64,000 bases of DNA from Anastrepha obliqua (Eukaryota; Arthropoda; Insecta; Diptera; Tephritidae), in NCBI RefSeq assembly GCF_027943255.1, contig NC_072892.1, positions 34,185,792-34,249,791 of the forward strand, in the 5' to 3' direction. A model generated the notes under the pieces. It was not told the origin of the DNA and searched no databases. It saw nothing but the letters and a program-made list of their open reading frames with translations. Positions 10,011-22,939 of the stretch are shown in pieces. The translations under genes and the position numbers were made by a program. Positions within the stretch are counted from its first letter, which is position 1; each line of letters opens with the position of its first letter.

Positions 10011-12160
10011 AAATATATGATCCACCCTGAAGTACATGCACTACCAAAGAGGGCTTATGTCTTGCCTTACATTTTACTTAAAACAACAACAACACTCTCT
10101 TGTAACACTCTAGAGAAATTCGACTCGAAATTGGTACTTTCTCAAGTGACGCCCTTAAGTAGTTTTTAAAGCCGCCAAATCCCAATGACAAATCGTTTCA
10201 TAAACATTTATCAGTAAAGTGAACAGTAAAAGGGGGGCGGAAAAACTCGACATTGTATAACAATTGCTTCAAAAAGTGCTCGCCTATAGTTGAAAGCATA
10301 CTTCAGAATGTTAATTATGAATAACAGAGGGGAAACCGAGACTACTTGGGATGGATAGTGTGCGTATGTGTGTGGGAGGAAAAATATGATTAATGAAGTG
10401 GCAGTGATTGGGCGGGAGATATGAATACAGACATATTTATATTCATTACATATTTATTTTCATATTTTATTACGGCTATATTTTCGCAAATTCTCACTCA
10501 ATAATATAAGTTGGTCTTAGCACAAAAGCGAGAGCCAAAAAATTATAAGAGAAATTTGTTTGTCCTTAAATGAAATCACATCTATTAACATTAAATATAA
10601 ATCACATCTATTAACATTATGAAAAGTTAGTTTAGAATCTATGCAAACCATATCGAGCTTGAGTATAAGTTTGAGTTTGAGATGGACTTTAAACTAATAT
10701 GGCGCGGAAAGTTAGTTCTTCAGGATTCAGCCTTATTCCACATCAACTTTTCTGATATATCTACTAAAATTAGTAATTTTTTTTTTATTTTTTCAACTGC
10801 CTAACAAAGATAAATTTGATAATTCTGAAAAGAGTGAGAGAAAAATCGATTATTTTGTTCAACCTGTATTTTGATTGCCTTAATTATTCAGAATTTGACA
10901 TCTCTTTAACGCCAACTGCAGCTTATTGATGGCATATAAAGTAAACTCCAAATATATCGGATAGTGAAAATGTGTTTTTTTACTGCTCATATTAAAGTGA
11001 GCTTTAATGTTAGAGGTTTGTTGAAATACCGGCCTTTAGCGCTTTAACGGCAGCCACCTTTTGCAGTGAATGCTATGATTTTTTTTTAATTTTATTTTGT
11101 TTTATATTTTGTATTTTGTTTTTTTGTTTACCCATTTGACATGAATAGTGTAGACAGCAGGTCATGCAATAGAAATTTTCGTTTTTATATTCTTCATAAT
11201 TGCCATGACGCTTGTTTGTATAATTTGTTTACAATTGTCACCTTTTGTTTAAAAAGGTCTTCTTGTCTTAAATTTCCCAAGGCAACCTCAAAACGCGTTT
11301 CACCACAATATTGTTGTTGCCCTTTATTTGCTCAACGTCTCTCCTCTATTCTGCGCTACCATTCTTGCACGCAAGCAATACAGAACAAAAAAAAAATACA
11401 AAGAAAAAATACACACACGCACGCGAATATCCAAGTACCAATGTCAATGACCTGATTCTTATGCTTAAACTCGTTGAAAGCCAAGCGTTGTGTGTATTGT
11501 ATGTGTGTATGTATATGTGTAAGCCAAGGTATGCCACAGAGCATACATTCTATGGCTTTCAAATGAAATGAAAGAAACAAAACAAACAAATTATTTTCGC
11601 TTAGAATTACACAATTATACAAATTGTATTTTTTAGGTGTAATAATTTTCGAAAAGTAACATTTCCAAAGAGGCAATGAATAAGTAGATTTATTTGCCAC
11701 TTGCCATACTTCCAATGCATTAAGAGTTGTTTTTGTAAATCGTTTGAAAAGCGTTGGTCAACAGTTGGTAGAAAAGCATAGCTGAATTATGAAAAGAAAG
11801 AACTGTAATAACTCGCACTCGGCGGTATTTCAATGAAGGCGACGACGACGACGACGATGACTGATGGTCTTACCGCTCTAAATAGGGATTAGTAAGCTTC
11901 TACAAAAACAACAACTCACGCTTCAACGCAACGTATAACTTTTTATGCCGCTGAGCGATCTATGATTTGATATTTGTGAATTTTTTTTGCCTGTTAATGG
12001 CAATCTTCGTTATGTTTGGCCTCTCAATTTGTTAGTTATGATATGCAAAACAAAACTTAGTAAATTTTTACAAAAATTACCTTTGTTTTATCGAAATGTG
12101 TCATTGAGGTAAATCTATGGGTAGAAAGGCGCTGCTTTGAAAAATGTACTATACTTATCA
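10011..12160. other. Non-coding stretch, short microsatellites only
   Basis: A short imperfect duplication (AAATCACATCTATTAACATT) occurs at about 10573 and 10600. A (GAC)n tract lies at about 11838-11860, and AC/GT-rich sequence at 11400-11520. The overlapping open frames at 11141-11715 lie on both strands and contain no domain. I see no exon I can defend. Confidence 0.5.
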
Positions 12161-12164
12161 AATT

Positions 12165-14350
12165 TTAAATAAATAAATAAATAAAACGAAATGTTAAAAA
12201 AAGTATTTTTTTAAACAGAAAAAAAAAACAATAAAATAAAATAAAAAGTATTTTTGTTTGTAACCAAACAAGAATAAAACAAAAAAAAAAAAACAATTTT
12301 TTTTTAACAAAACAAGAATAAAATAAAAAAAGTATTTGTTTTAATAAGAGAAAAAAATAAAAGTTAAATAAATGAATTTGAATAATAATAGTAAAAACGT
12401 TGACAAAAAGTAAAAAGAAAAAAATAATAAATAAAAATAATAAAAAATTATATGGAAAAAGATTAAAAAAAAAAAAAACAAATAAAAAATAAAACACCCA
12501 AAATGAAAACAGTAAACACAAAATCAATAAATATTTAAAAAACTAAAAATAAAAATTTTACAATCTGAAAAACATTTGAAACATGAGATAAAACAAACAA
12601 AATTTAAAAATAAAAAACAAAACAACAAAAATTGTATACAAATATAAAAATTAACAAAGAATTTGAAAATAAAACACAAAAAAATGAAATAACCAAGAAA
12701 CATTAAAAAGTAATAACAAAAGCAATAAACAATTAAAAAAATATATTGAAAACAATACAAAAATAATAATAAAATAAAGAATAAAAAAAATTATAAACAA
12801 TCTTAAAAATAATAATTAGTAATAAATAAAAAAAATTTTAAAGTCAACAGAAAAATAAAAAAATTAAAAATAAAAATATTAAAAAATGCGAATAAAAAAC
12901 TAAGAAAAATGTGTAAATCATAAGCAAATTGAAAAAAAAACTAAAAAATAAAATAAAAAAATTAACAAAAAATTGAAATTTAAAGAAATTTAAATAAGGA
13001 AATTAAAAAAATAATACTAAAGCCATTACAAAATACCAAAAAAAAAAAAAATTATAAATAAGTAGAAATACTAAGAAACCAAATAAAAAATAGAAAAAAA
13101 ATAAAAAATGTAGAGTAAAAAAGTAAGCAAAGTAAAAAATAAAATATTTTTAAAGTTTCAGACTTTTTATGAATACCAAAAAATTGAAAAAAATTAAAAA
13201 ATAATAAAAAAATTTAAAATAAATAAATTATAAAAATAATAGAAAACTAAGAAATAAAATACTTAACAAAAATAAGAAAGTTAACACAAATAAAAAAACA
13301 ATGAAAATCTTAAAATCATAAAAAAGTTATTTATTTTAAAATAAGTAAGAAAAAACTGAAAAACTTGAAAAATAATAAAAAGTTTTAAATAAATAAATTA
13401 TACAAATTAAAAACTAAAAAAATAAAAACAAATAAAAATAATAGAAAAGTAAGAAATAAAAAACTTAACACACAAAAAAAACTTTTAAATCATAAGAGAA
13501 TTAAAAAAAATTTAAAACAAGAAACGAAAAGTTGGAAAAAATAATTAAAAAAAATTGAAAAATACATAATTTAAAAAATAAACAAATAATAATATTTGTA
13601 TAATATTATATAAATTATATATAAAAAAACAATAAAAAATCAAAAAAAATAAAAAATAAAAAAAAATTGTAAATAAAAATAATAGAAAAGTAAGAAATAA
13701 AAACTTGACCCAATAAAAATGAAAATTGTAAAATCATAAGAGAATTAAAAAAAAATTTAAATACGAAACGAAAAGTTGGAAAAAATAATTTAAAAAAATT
13801 AAAAAATACATAATTTAAAAATAAACTATGAAAATCACAAAAAATTATAAGTAAAAATAATAGAAAAGTAAGAAATAAAATAATGAAAATTTTAAAATCA
13901 TAAGAGAATTAAACAAAATTTTAAATAAACGATAAGTTGGAAAAAACAATTAAAAAAGATTAAATAAACAAATTAAAAGCAATAAACAAATAACAATAAA
14001 AAAACAACCAAAAGTTTTTTTAATAATAAAAACAAACAAAAAACTAATAAATAATAGTAAATATAAATTCTAAACAAAAATATTAAATAAAAAAAATAAA
14101 ATAAAAAAAATGCATAAAATAAGAAAAATTAAAGAGACAAAAAAAAAGAAAAAAAGAAAAAGAACACAAAATTACATAGAAGATTAAAAAAGAAAATTAA
14201 AAAATTTAAGTTATAAACTAAAAAATACGAAAGTAAAACAAAAAACACAAAAATTAAAAAATAGAAAAAATAAAAAATAATTAAAAAAAAAATTAAAAAA
14301 AAAATTAAAAAACAAAAATTAAAAAGGAATTAAAAAAAGATTTAAAAAAA
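12165..14350. repeat. 2.2-kb A-rich low-complexity block with a diverged tandem unit
   Basis: The plus strand is almost entirely A with scattered T and rare C or G. Within it a unit containing AATAGAAAAGTAAGAAATAA, AAATCATAAGAGAATTAAA and CGAAACGAAAAGTTGG recurs, with AGAAAA landmarks at 13241, 13443, 13684 and 13862 (spacings 202, 241 and 178). The block is therefore not random simple sequence but has grown partly by tandem duplication. The poly-F/L/Y frames on the minus strand are composition artefacts. Confidence 0.85.
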
Positions 14351-15715
14351 CCGATTGTACGCTGTCAGTTACTTTGTTGGAACATATTTTATATGGCGTG
14401 AAATGCTATTTAAGAACAACAAAAAAAGCATGGCTGGAAAATAAATAATAGCCAGAGGAAAGAAAGCATACATGAAAATCAAGTTCAAGACTCCATAGCA
14501 AATGAAAGAAGTTTAGTTGACAAAGCACTCTCAAAATCTCTATCATCATTTACATATGAATAAGTTTATCGCAGCTGTGCGCTGTCTTTTCGATTGTTTA
14601 TTACTCAAAGCACAAGCATTTTGTTTTGTCTGGAAAGCATAGCCATCGTTGCCTATTCTATACAATGCGGCTTTTTTCGATCAAATTTATTCTAACCAAA
14701 TTTATATTTCCTGCCGTATTTAATATAAATTGGCGTTGAAAAGGTTTAACAAATACAAAATTATAAAATAGTAAAATAAAATAAAATATGCAAAATAAAA
14801 ATAGAACAAAGTAAAATAGAAAATAAAAACGTTTTTACGCTCACCACTCACTCTTATACCAAAAATTATTGCCACTTTTGTGTGTTAAATATTTTTTCTA
14901 TTTAATTAATATTTCGCTCCCTTTGCGGTTATGACAAGTGAGTTGGCTTCGTTGTATTCTTTCTACTTATCCGTTTTTTTTTTCTTGTTTTTTTCTTCTT
15001 ATTTTTGAAGTATATTATAATTCATTTGAATATTTATAGGCTCGTAGTGCAATCACCTGTACCCCTGCTTATGCCAGACTTTCCGCTTTCTAGCGCTTCT
15101 TACCTCGCTCTGTCTACCACTGGCTCAGTTTCTTAACCTTTCTAAGAGTGCAATACAATCGCAGTTGGTTAATTAGAATGCATATTAGGCTGTTGGCGGG
15201 CAACAATGTAATACTTACTGCCTTAGGATTTATGACACACGTTTCGAAAATTGTTTATGCAAGTTTTTTTTTTACGACTGAAACGGATTTTTGTGGAATT
15301 ATTAGAAATCAGGTCGTCTCAAGCAAAATGTTGTTTTGCGGGAAAAATGCATAATAAAAGAGCAGTTATTTGATTTATGGTACTAAAAATAAAGAAATTA
15401 CATAAATTAAGACTTATTGGGACTGCGTTTGTAGCAATCAAAAATATATTATTTGTATAAAAAGAAGGATATGACCTATTGTTCAAGTTGAATGGCATCT
15501 GATTGCATGACATAATATGATAACATGGCACCTCTTACTATTTGATTGCACCAGCAGGTAGTTATATAAGATATTGAGCAACAACAAAAAGGCATGGGTG
15601 TTGTGATCTAAATGATCTTTTATTTTTTAATATCATGACGTTAACTTTTGATAGTTACGACACCTGCAGATCGCCTAAGCAAGGCTTAATTTGATTTATG
15701 ATCACAGATTTTTCA
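14351..15715. other. Non-coding stretch, nothing recognised
   Basis: Ordinary AT-rich sequence. The open frames at 15148-15354 and 15319-15531 overlap on opposite strands and have no recognisable features. Confidence 0.45.
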
Positions 15716-15719
15716 ATCT

Positions 15720-15960
15720 TCTACCAAAATATCACATAGAGCCGCATCACATAGTGCAGCGCATGATAAAATATCACATCATGAAATTTGAATTGATATG
15801 AAAGAGCACGAGTTGACATTAAAACACATAAAATCACATACAATTTTATCGGAAATAAAATCATGTGATGCAAAATCACATGATGTCACATCGCATGCTA
15901 TCACACCACATGACATCACATCACATGATGCCACATCACGCCTTAGAACAACATCAGTAA
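15720..15960. repeat. ATCAC/ATGTCAC-rich degenerate array
   Basis: Repeated ATCACAT, ATGATGTCACATC and CACATGACATCACATCAC words cover about 240 bp, with phase slips and substitutions. The complementary 66- and 84-codon frames on the two strands (15779-15979 and 15798-16052) are both products of this array. Confidence 0.75.
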
Positions 15961-17700
15961 TATGCGCAAATGTTGCCAAGATACCTAATTTCTTGCTGCA
16001 TTTCGACAGCTCTCACCCGAATTTTGCGCAACATTCAAGTTGGCAAATCTAAAATATCAACTAAACGTCAAATTAAAATGTATTAGTTATATAAAATATG
16101 CACATGCAGGCGCACTTGTACACTTACCTACACATAGTACTCACCCATAGCACAGAAATATTTTCATATGCAAATACTCGTACACTAATACCACCGAAGA
16201 CGACCATCAAAAGCTAATACTTGCAAATGACAGTCAGACAAGTACTGCGGTGAAAATAGCAAAGGCTTTAGTAGTAAATCAGTACCCACACATGCATACG
16301 TACATACATAAGTAATCACTCTGGTATCTATAAAAAGTAAAGATATGCATTAGAATGCAAATTACTGATGTATGCATGCATGTGTGTATGTATATGTGTG
16401 TGTGTATACATGCATTAGAATCACGCGACGACAACGAATGAAATCAGCGCCAACCAACTGCTTGACTGACACCACTCAGTCAGTATGTAACGGTAGGTAG
16501 CGCCAAATCGTCAAAGCTACAAAACAGCGCTGCCAGTACATTTAACCTACTTTAGAATTTACAAATAAAGGCACTTACTCACTGACATACTACGTACGTG
16601 CCTACACAAACACATATGCACCTGCATAAGTGAACATAAGAAGCATATGTAGGTGTGTTTGAGTATAAGCATATTTACTCTTGCAATTGTCAGATTTTAT
16701 AGTTTAGTTGAAAATCATAGTAGACACACTCACACATACACACAAGTACGCAAGCACACAAGCCTAAGCCAGTAAGTGAGCAGTTATATAAACCAAATCC
16801 ATAGCACATACTACACTAAAGCAGATCTATGCTGATGTCTTTTCATGGACTCACATCCGCATATCTATTTGACGTGTATGTGTGTGTGCATGTAGGTTTG
16901 TAGCACATCCAAATGTGCATTTCGTCGCATATCATTTATTGCAATTCACAACAGAAGGGAGTGCAGACAAAAAAGTAGATGCCATTTCCTCATTAAACGG
17001 CTACGGCAGCCGAGGCAGTGCCACTGACGTCGGCATAGTACAATAGTTTGGCCGCTCGTTCATTCACTCTGCTCTGCCTGCTACACTGCGGGCAATAACA
17101 ATACTGCAATATAACTAAATAAAAATTACGTGCATTCTGAGGAAAGTCATTAAAGCAGCATAGCTGGAATGCTTTTGTGCGCAACAATAACAGCAACTAA
17201 ATAAGAAAATCATAAAATTTAGAATAAAAAATATACGAATATGTATGTACATGTAAGAAGAAGAAGCATAGCGTTGTAAAGAATTCCGTTGTATGGCCGC
17301 GATGGGCATATGAGCGATGGAGATGATGGCACAATGAGTTGAGCAGCTGGTAGCTTACGGAGCTGAGGCGCTGCAGGAAAAGTTACATCCTATGTGCATG
17401 TAGTTCCTGTTACAAGCTTGTAGCATTTTTGTGGAAACGAAAAAATACATGCACGAAATGCGCTCAGTGAGGGTAATAAACTTTGGGGAAAGTATGTAAC
17501 AAATAGAAGTCAAGCTGAGAAAAGAATGAAAAACAATTGTGGAAAAAATAATGAAAAAAAAAAAAATCACAAAAATGGAAAATAAACTATAATTGTAACG
17601 AGCAAAGAATATTAGGGAGACTATTTTTGATAGAGTTTGAATATTCTTACACCGCATCGAGAAAAGTGAAGGCTTTTGAGGGATTTATTCCTAGTATTAA
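15961..17700. other. Non-coding stretch rich in CA/TG and CATA microsatellites
   Basis: Many short AC, GT and TACATACA tracts (for example 16290-16420 and 16725-16760) lie in otherwise unremarkable sequence. The frames at 16993-17657 on the minus strand carry no domain. Confidence 0.5.
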
Positions 17701-17719
17701 TGGACAGTGGGAACCAAAA

Positions 17720-19150
17720 ATATTTTCGATTATATTCTCGAATGAAAGAAAATTAATAAATCAAATTAAACTAATTCATAAATTATAAACAGCAATTAAT
17801 AAAATGAAAAATAATAATAAAATACAATAAACAAAAAAAAAAAACAAGTAATTGATAAAAAAATAAATATATTTAAAATAAAATTTAGAAAACGCTTCAT
17901 AAATATTAAGTGAAAAAAATAAAATAAAAAAATTAACTGAAAAAAACATAGAAAAAAATACGAAACAAATTATCAAAACATAAATCAAAAATAATCAAAT
18001 AAAATAAAATTTATCAATACATTCTAAAAATTAATTAATAGAGTTAAAAAACAAAATAAAAAAAATGCTTAAATGCAATAATCAATTATTGTATATTAAA
18101 TAATTTTATAACGCATCCAGGTCAGTGCTTGCTTTTGGCAGAAAATATATTCCTGGTATTAATAGGTGGAGGGAGCAAAAGATATGTCTTTAGATAAAAA
18201 AATAAAAATAAATTAGACTTAATTACAAAAAAAATTAATATAAATAAAAAAGTAAATAAATAAAATTAAAAAAAGTAAAGAAAAGTAAAAAAATAAAAAA
18301 TAATATACAATATAATATGTTTAATAAAAATAAATAAAATTAAGAAATATAAAAAAATTTTATAAAAATAGAAAATAAAAATTAAAAAATTAAAGCATGA
18401 GAAAATTAAATGAAATAAAATAAATTATTAAAACTAAATATTTTTATAAGATAATATAAAGCAAATTAAAAACAATTGCTAGTTTTTAAAATGAAATATA
18501 ATAAGACTTGTTAATAAAATGTAAAAAAAAATATTATTATTAAAAAATCATAAAATAATACAAAAATAATCAAATAATGTAACAAAATTTAAAAACATTT
18601 TATAATATAAAAAAATAAATAAAACATGAAAAAATATAATAAACGCAAAATAGAAAGTATAAACGAAAAATGGAAAAATAGGTATGATAAAGTGAGAAAA
18701 ATATAATAAAAATATAATATTAAATAATATTTGTTTTCCTAACAAATTGACTTATTAAAATATTTAATAAATTTATTTAATAAATTAACAAAACAGAAAA
18801 AAAATTTTTTTTAAATTGTTAAAATTAAATTAAATAAGATCAATTAATACAAATTCAAGAAAATATTATTAATATCAAACGATAATAAATAAATGAACAA
18901 AAACTGGAAAATTATATTACACAAAAAAAAAAAAAACAAAAACAAATATAAACAAAACATGACAATGTAATATATAATAATAAAAATGTATATAAAATTA
19001 AATAGTATTTATTTTTGTAAATAAAACAAAATACTTCAAATATAACTAAACAAAATAAAATATTAAAAATAAAATAATAAAGATAAAACAAAATAAAATA
19101 CTTAAAAAATAAAATACAACGAAAAAAAGTAATTCAAAATTTAAATATGA
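17720..19150. repeat. A-rich low-complexity block
   Basis: A-dominated plus strand resembling 12165-14350, broken at about 18100-18190 by mixed sequence. Two short related words (TTCCTAGTATTAATGGACAG near 17688 and TTCCTGGTATTAATAGGTGG near 18151) hint that the block contains an old duplication of about 460 bp. The hydrophobic minus-strand frames are composition artefacts. Confidence 0.75.
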
Positions 19151-19155
19151 ATATA

Positions 19156-19676
19156 CCCTACGATCAGAAAGTACCGGAAACGCTTAAATAAAAGAAAACA
19201 TAGTTAAGCAAATTTATTTTACCTCATTCAAAATATGAGCTATCTGAAGCAACACACATGTGCGAACGTTTAACCCAGCCCTCCATGCACCCCTGGTAGA
19301 CCAACGAGGGGATGGCCTTCAGCTCCTTCGTCACATTCTCTTTGATCTCCTCTATCCAGTGAAATCTCCTTCCACGAAGTGGTAACTTCAACTTGGGAAA
19401 CAAAAAGAAGTCGCACGGGGCCATATCAGGTGAATACGGTGCTTGCCCGATGGTATTTACTTGGTGTTTGGTTAAATCATCCAACACAATTTGGGCTCGG
19501 TGCGATGGCACGTTATCATCATGCAAAATCCAAGAATTGTTTGCCCACATTTCCGGCCGTTTGCGACATACAGCAGCTCTCAAACGCTTCAAAACGGATA
19601 AATAATAATACTCATTACACCTTAGCAATCGGAGAAACAGACAACATCACCTTCCCGGTACTTTTTGATCAAAGGA
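19156..19676 (-). mobile_element. Internally deleted mariner element, 521 bp
   Basis: The two ends form imperfect terminal inverted repeats: CCCTACGATCAGAAAGTACC at 19156 and, on the minus strand from 19676, TCCTTTGATCAAAAAGTACC. A TA dinucleotide lies directly outside each end (19154-19155 and 19677-19678), the target duplication of mariner. Between them is only the C-terminal third of the transposase, read on the minus strand. About 45 bp of 5' terminal sequence joins directly to the codons for NEYYYLSVLKRLR, so most of the gene has been removed by one internal deletion. It cannot transpose by itself but kept its ends, so it could have been mobilised in trans. Confidence 0.9.
19224..19628 (-). 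pseudogene. mariner transposase C-terminal fragment
   Basis: The open frame contains KRPEMWANNSWILHDDNV and APYSPDMAPCDFFLFPKLKL. The second D of HDDN and the D of APCD are separated by exactly 34 residues, the DD34D spacing of mariner; the first catalytic aspartate is in the deleted part. A TGA at 19224-19226 cuts the protein at SDSSYFE, and recognisable residues (KINLLNYVFFYL) continue in frame beyond it towards the terminal repeat, so this stop is a mutation rather than the original end. The fragment is long enough to identify the subfamily by search but cannot be active. Confidence 0.88.
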
Positions 19677-19684
19677 TATGAATT

Positions 19685-22600
19685 AATGTGAAACCCAATA
19701 ATACAAATATAATGAAGTAAAATGAAATTAAAAAATTAATATAAAAAAAAACATAAATGAGAAAACAAAAAATGTTCAGTATACGGTGTCCAAACAACAA
19801 AGAAAACCGTAGTAACAACTATTGAAGCGTTGGCAATTGCCATCAGTACACCTTTTCATGCGGTTTCAAATGGTCGAAAGTGAGCGCTACAGCCTCCAGC
19901 ATATTTAATGCACCTTTAACGATCCTATGGTGCTCCTATAACTGGAATCTTCTTTCATTATTAATATTGGGAAAACAGTCGCAAAACTATCGATTCAGAA
20001 AATTAGTTGCGTCCGTTATATTTCTTATTTCAATATGTAATTCTACTCGTCCCAAAAACGCAGCTATGCCATCCTAAAGCAAATATACACAGATCTGGCT
20101 TTGATGTTCATGTTCTTGCATACAAAAATGGGAATAAAATTTGTGCTCTCTTTTACTATTATTTTTTGTTTTTGTTATTCCTGCTTGAGCTTCCGTCTTA
20201 TCTTTTGATTGCTCTCTTTCCGTTTCCGCGCCTTTGTTTGTGTTTCTATTTATTCTTCTTAATTTTTTGTCTGATTTTGCTTGCTCCCTGAGTGACTTGT
20301 GAGTATTTCAATATTTTATAATTTTTTTTTTTTGGTGTTTGGTTTTACTATCCCGTGGGTGCATTTAATAAATATATAGATTTGTTAACACGTTTTGCCA
20401 ATTTATTTATTTATTATTTAGCTTAAGTTTTTTCTTTCTGGAAGTATAGTTTATTCTCCTACAAAAATCATGTAAATCCAAATATCAAATTTTTTGCTAA
20501 AAAAAAATAAAAGAAATTCATTCATCATTAATGCACAATTTTTCGTGATTTATGAAATTGAAACTTGTTTTAATTACAATTTTTTATTTTTTTTTTTCAT
20601 TTAAAATTCTTTTTTTTTCTTAATTTAAAATTTTTTATTTTTTCTTAATTTAAAATTTTTTATTCTTTCTTAATCTAAATTTGTTTATTTTTTCTTAATT
20701 TTAAATTTTTTATTGACTTTGGTGTTTTATTGCTTTTTATTATTTTTTATTGTTTTTATTATTTTTTTCTGGCTTTATATTATTTTATTTTTGTTTTTTA
20801 ACTTTTTAATTTTTTTTTTGTCTAATGAGTTATGCACGGTTGCTCCTACCCCTTGCATATATGTATGTATCATTCGGTCGAGTGCAAGCTCGTCGGTCAC
20901 CCATGCCACTTTTATAGAACTCATTTCTATGCATCTTCGGTAAGTTCACACAAACTCTCGTCTGCGTATGCCCTCCTGATTAAACAAATGAAGTCAACAA
21001 GCAATGAGAAGTGGAACATATCAATTGCGCTATGCTTGTCAAATGGCCATTAACCTTAACCATTAACCACCACCAACAGCATGACCCTAAAAACACATAC
21101 AGACCCAAGCCTACACATCGCCACAGCAACACGTTGCCATGCGTTGCATCAATATTTTGCCTTTTACCCTCATTCGCTCAATCACTTAGCTGCCAAAGGC
21201 TTGGTTACCATAGACTTGAATGAATTTCTTTCAAATTTTCCCCTTATCTCAATGATTTTGTGTCATTTTACGCTTTACTATGTAATTAGTCGAAAAAATA
21301 TCGAATGTCAAACGAAAAAGTCGTGTGGGGGTTGCAAGTTCTGGGATTATTTTAAAAAATGTTTGGTCATTTTTTTTCTATCATTTCTATCTCACAATGC
21401 TTAGTAAATTTTTGTTTAATCATTTCGATCTCACATTTGCCGACTTTTACATACATAAATCTGCTACGAGGAAAAATGCGGGTTTTAAAACCTGCAAGAA
21501 AATTGGTGCTTGGCGTATTTGTTATTGAGCTGAGAGCGTGTCGAAAAAAAAAAATCGCTTTTTAACAAAATCATTTACGCTGAAGGCGTGTAGCGTCATG
21601 TAAATGTCACAGTGATATAAAAAAAAATTTTTTGTAATTTTTCTGGTTTTCTTTAGCACCTTCTGGCAACTTAAATAAATTTTAACAAACTTCAACATAG
21701 CTCTTCAAACTAGTTAAGTTGCATCTTCGCTCCAACGGTCAACACTTAATTCAGCCAATGTAATTTTTACTAATATTTTCTATTTGGTAAGTAGTGGGGA
21801 AGAAGGTAGAGGCAGCTGAGCAGCTGGGCAACTAGGCAATTTGTGCTACAAATGTCGCTCATCACAGCCACAGCAGTTCAGGACTATCTTTTTTTCATTT
21901 ATATTTCGTACGTTCATAAGCCGGCGACCATTTATTGTCACACAACCAACTTAATTAATTTTTGCTGGCGTCGTGTAAAAATTTGGCAGCATTTCACGTA
22001 TGTGCCATTTATGTATATATGTATAACTACATATATGCATACGTATGTGTCTTCGCCAAAAATATGTTATTTGCTATCTAACCTATCTAACTGTCCGAGC
22101 CTGACTACTTTTATCACTACCACTAAAATATGTAGTGGTGGTAGTAGTTTGCTACATTATCATTGCTGTGGCAAGATAGCAAGATAATTACAACAATCTT
22201 TGACTTTTGGCTAGGTCAGTCACGTGATTCAATTTGCGCTTTTCACCCACTAATGGTCAAATGCACACGTACGTATCCACACACATACATACACACATAT
22301 AACGCAGAGGGCAATTTTAATGCCGAACACAAGCTAGCAAATAAATGGATGAAGGAGTGAGTGAATAAGTGCGGAAGGATGTACTCGTAGCAGAAGAAAT
22401 GCTCAAGCATATGGTTTGCCAATTTTACTTCAGTTATTTCAACATCCTCCTCCTCCTTCCCCTCCTCCGCCAATTGCGAAAACAATAGCTATGATATTTG
22501 CTTTTTGCGCGTTTTTCGATGCCTTCGGCCGTCGATGCCTCTCCACTGACTCTCAACTCACTACAACAAATCCGATTTTTATAACATTTTTAGTTTGTCC

Positions 22601-22930
22601 TTTGCTTTGCCGGTTAATTTAGCTGCACCATCTGCTGATTCCTGCTGTTGCTGCGGCCGCAGACTCGTTCGTGCGCATTGTGTTAATGGTTTAGTTAGTA
22701 GTCGTCTTTTCTCTTCATGGCTAAGTCTCCATTCAGCTGTCACATTCATATGTAGGTATGTAGTAAGTACTCGTGTAAGCTAGTATAGGTAGATGTAGGG
22801 TGCTTTTGCGCTGAATTTCGTAAAAACAGGATATAAAATATCTTAACAACATTTGGCTTACTGCAGACATTCATAGATACTTCTTGTTTTTCTTTCCTTT
22901 TATTGTTGAAGTAGCAGAAATATAAGGTGA
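19685..22930. other. Non-coding stretch with a T-rich block at 20570-20830
   Basis: T-rich low-complexity sequence occupies about 20570-20830, with a repeated CTTAATTTAAAATTTTTTAT word. At 20445-20500 the words GTATAGTTTATTCTCCTAC and ATGTAAATCCAAATATCAAA match a segment at 57575-57630 and, inverted, segments at 51990 and 52345. The small frames at 20713-22783 are unremarkable and mutually overlapping. I found no exon. Confidence 0.45.
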
Positions 22931-22939
22931 AATAAAATG

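Noticed and set aside
12165..12760. Hydrophobic F/L/Y-rich minus-strand frames resembling membrane proteins
   Set aside because: A-rich plus strand reads as TTT/TTA codons on the minus strand; pure composition effect.
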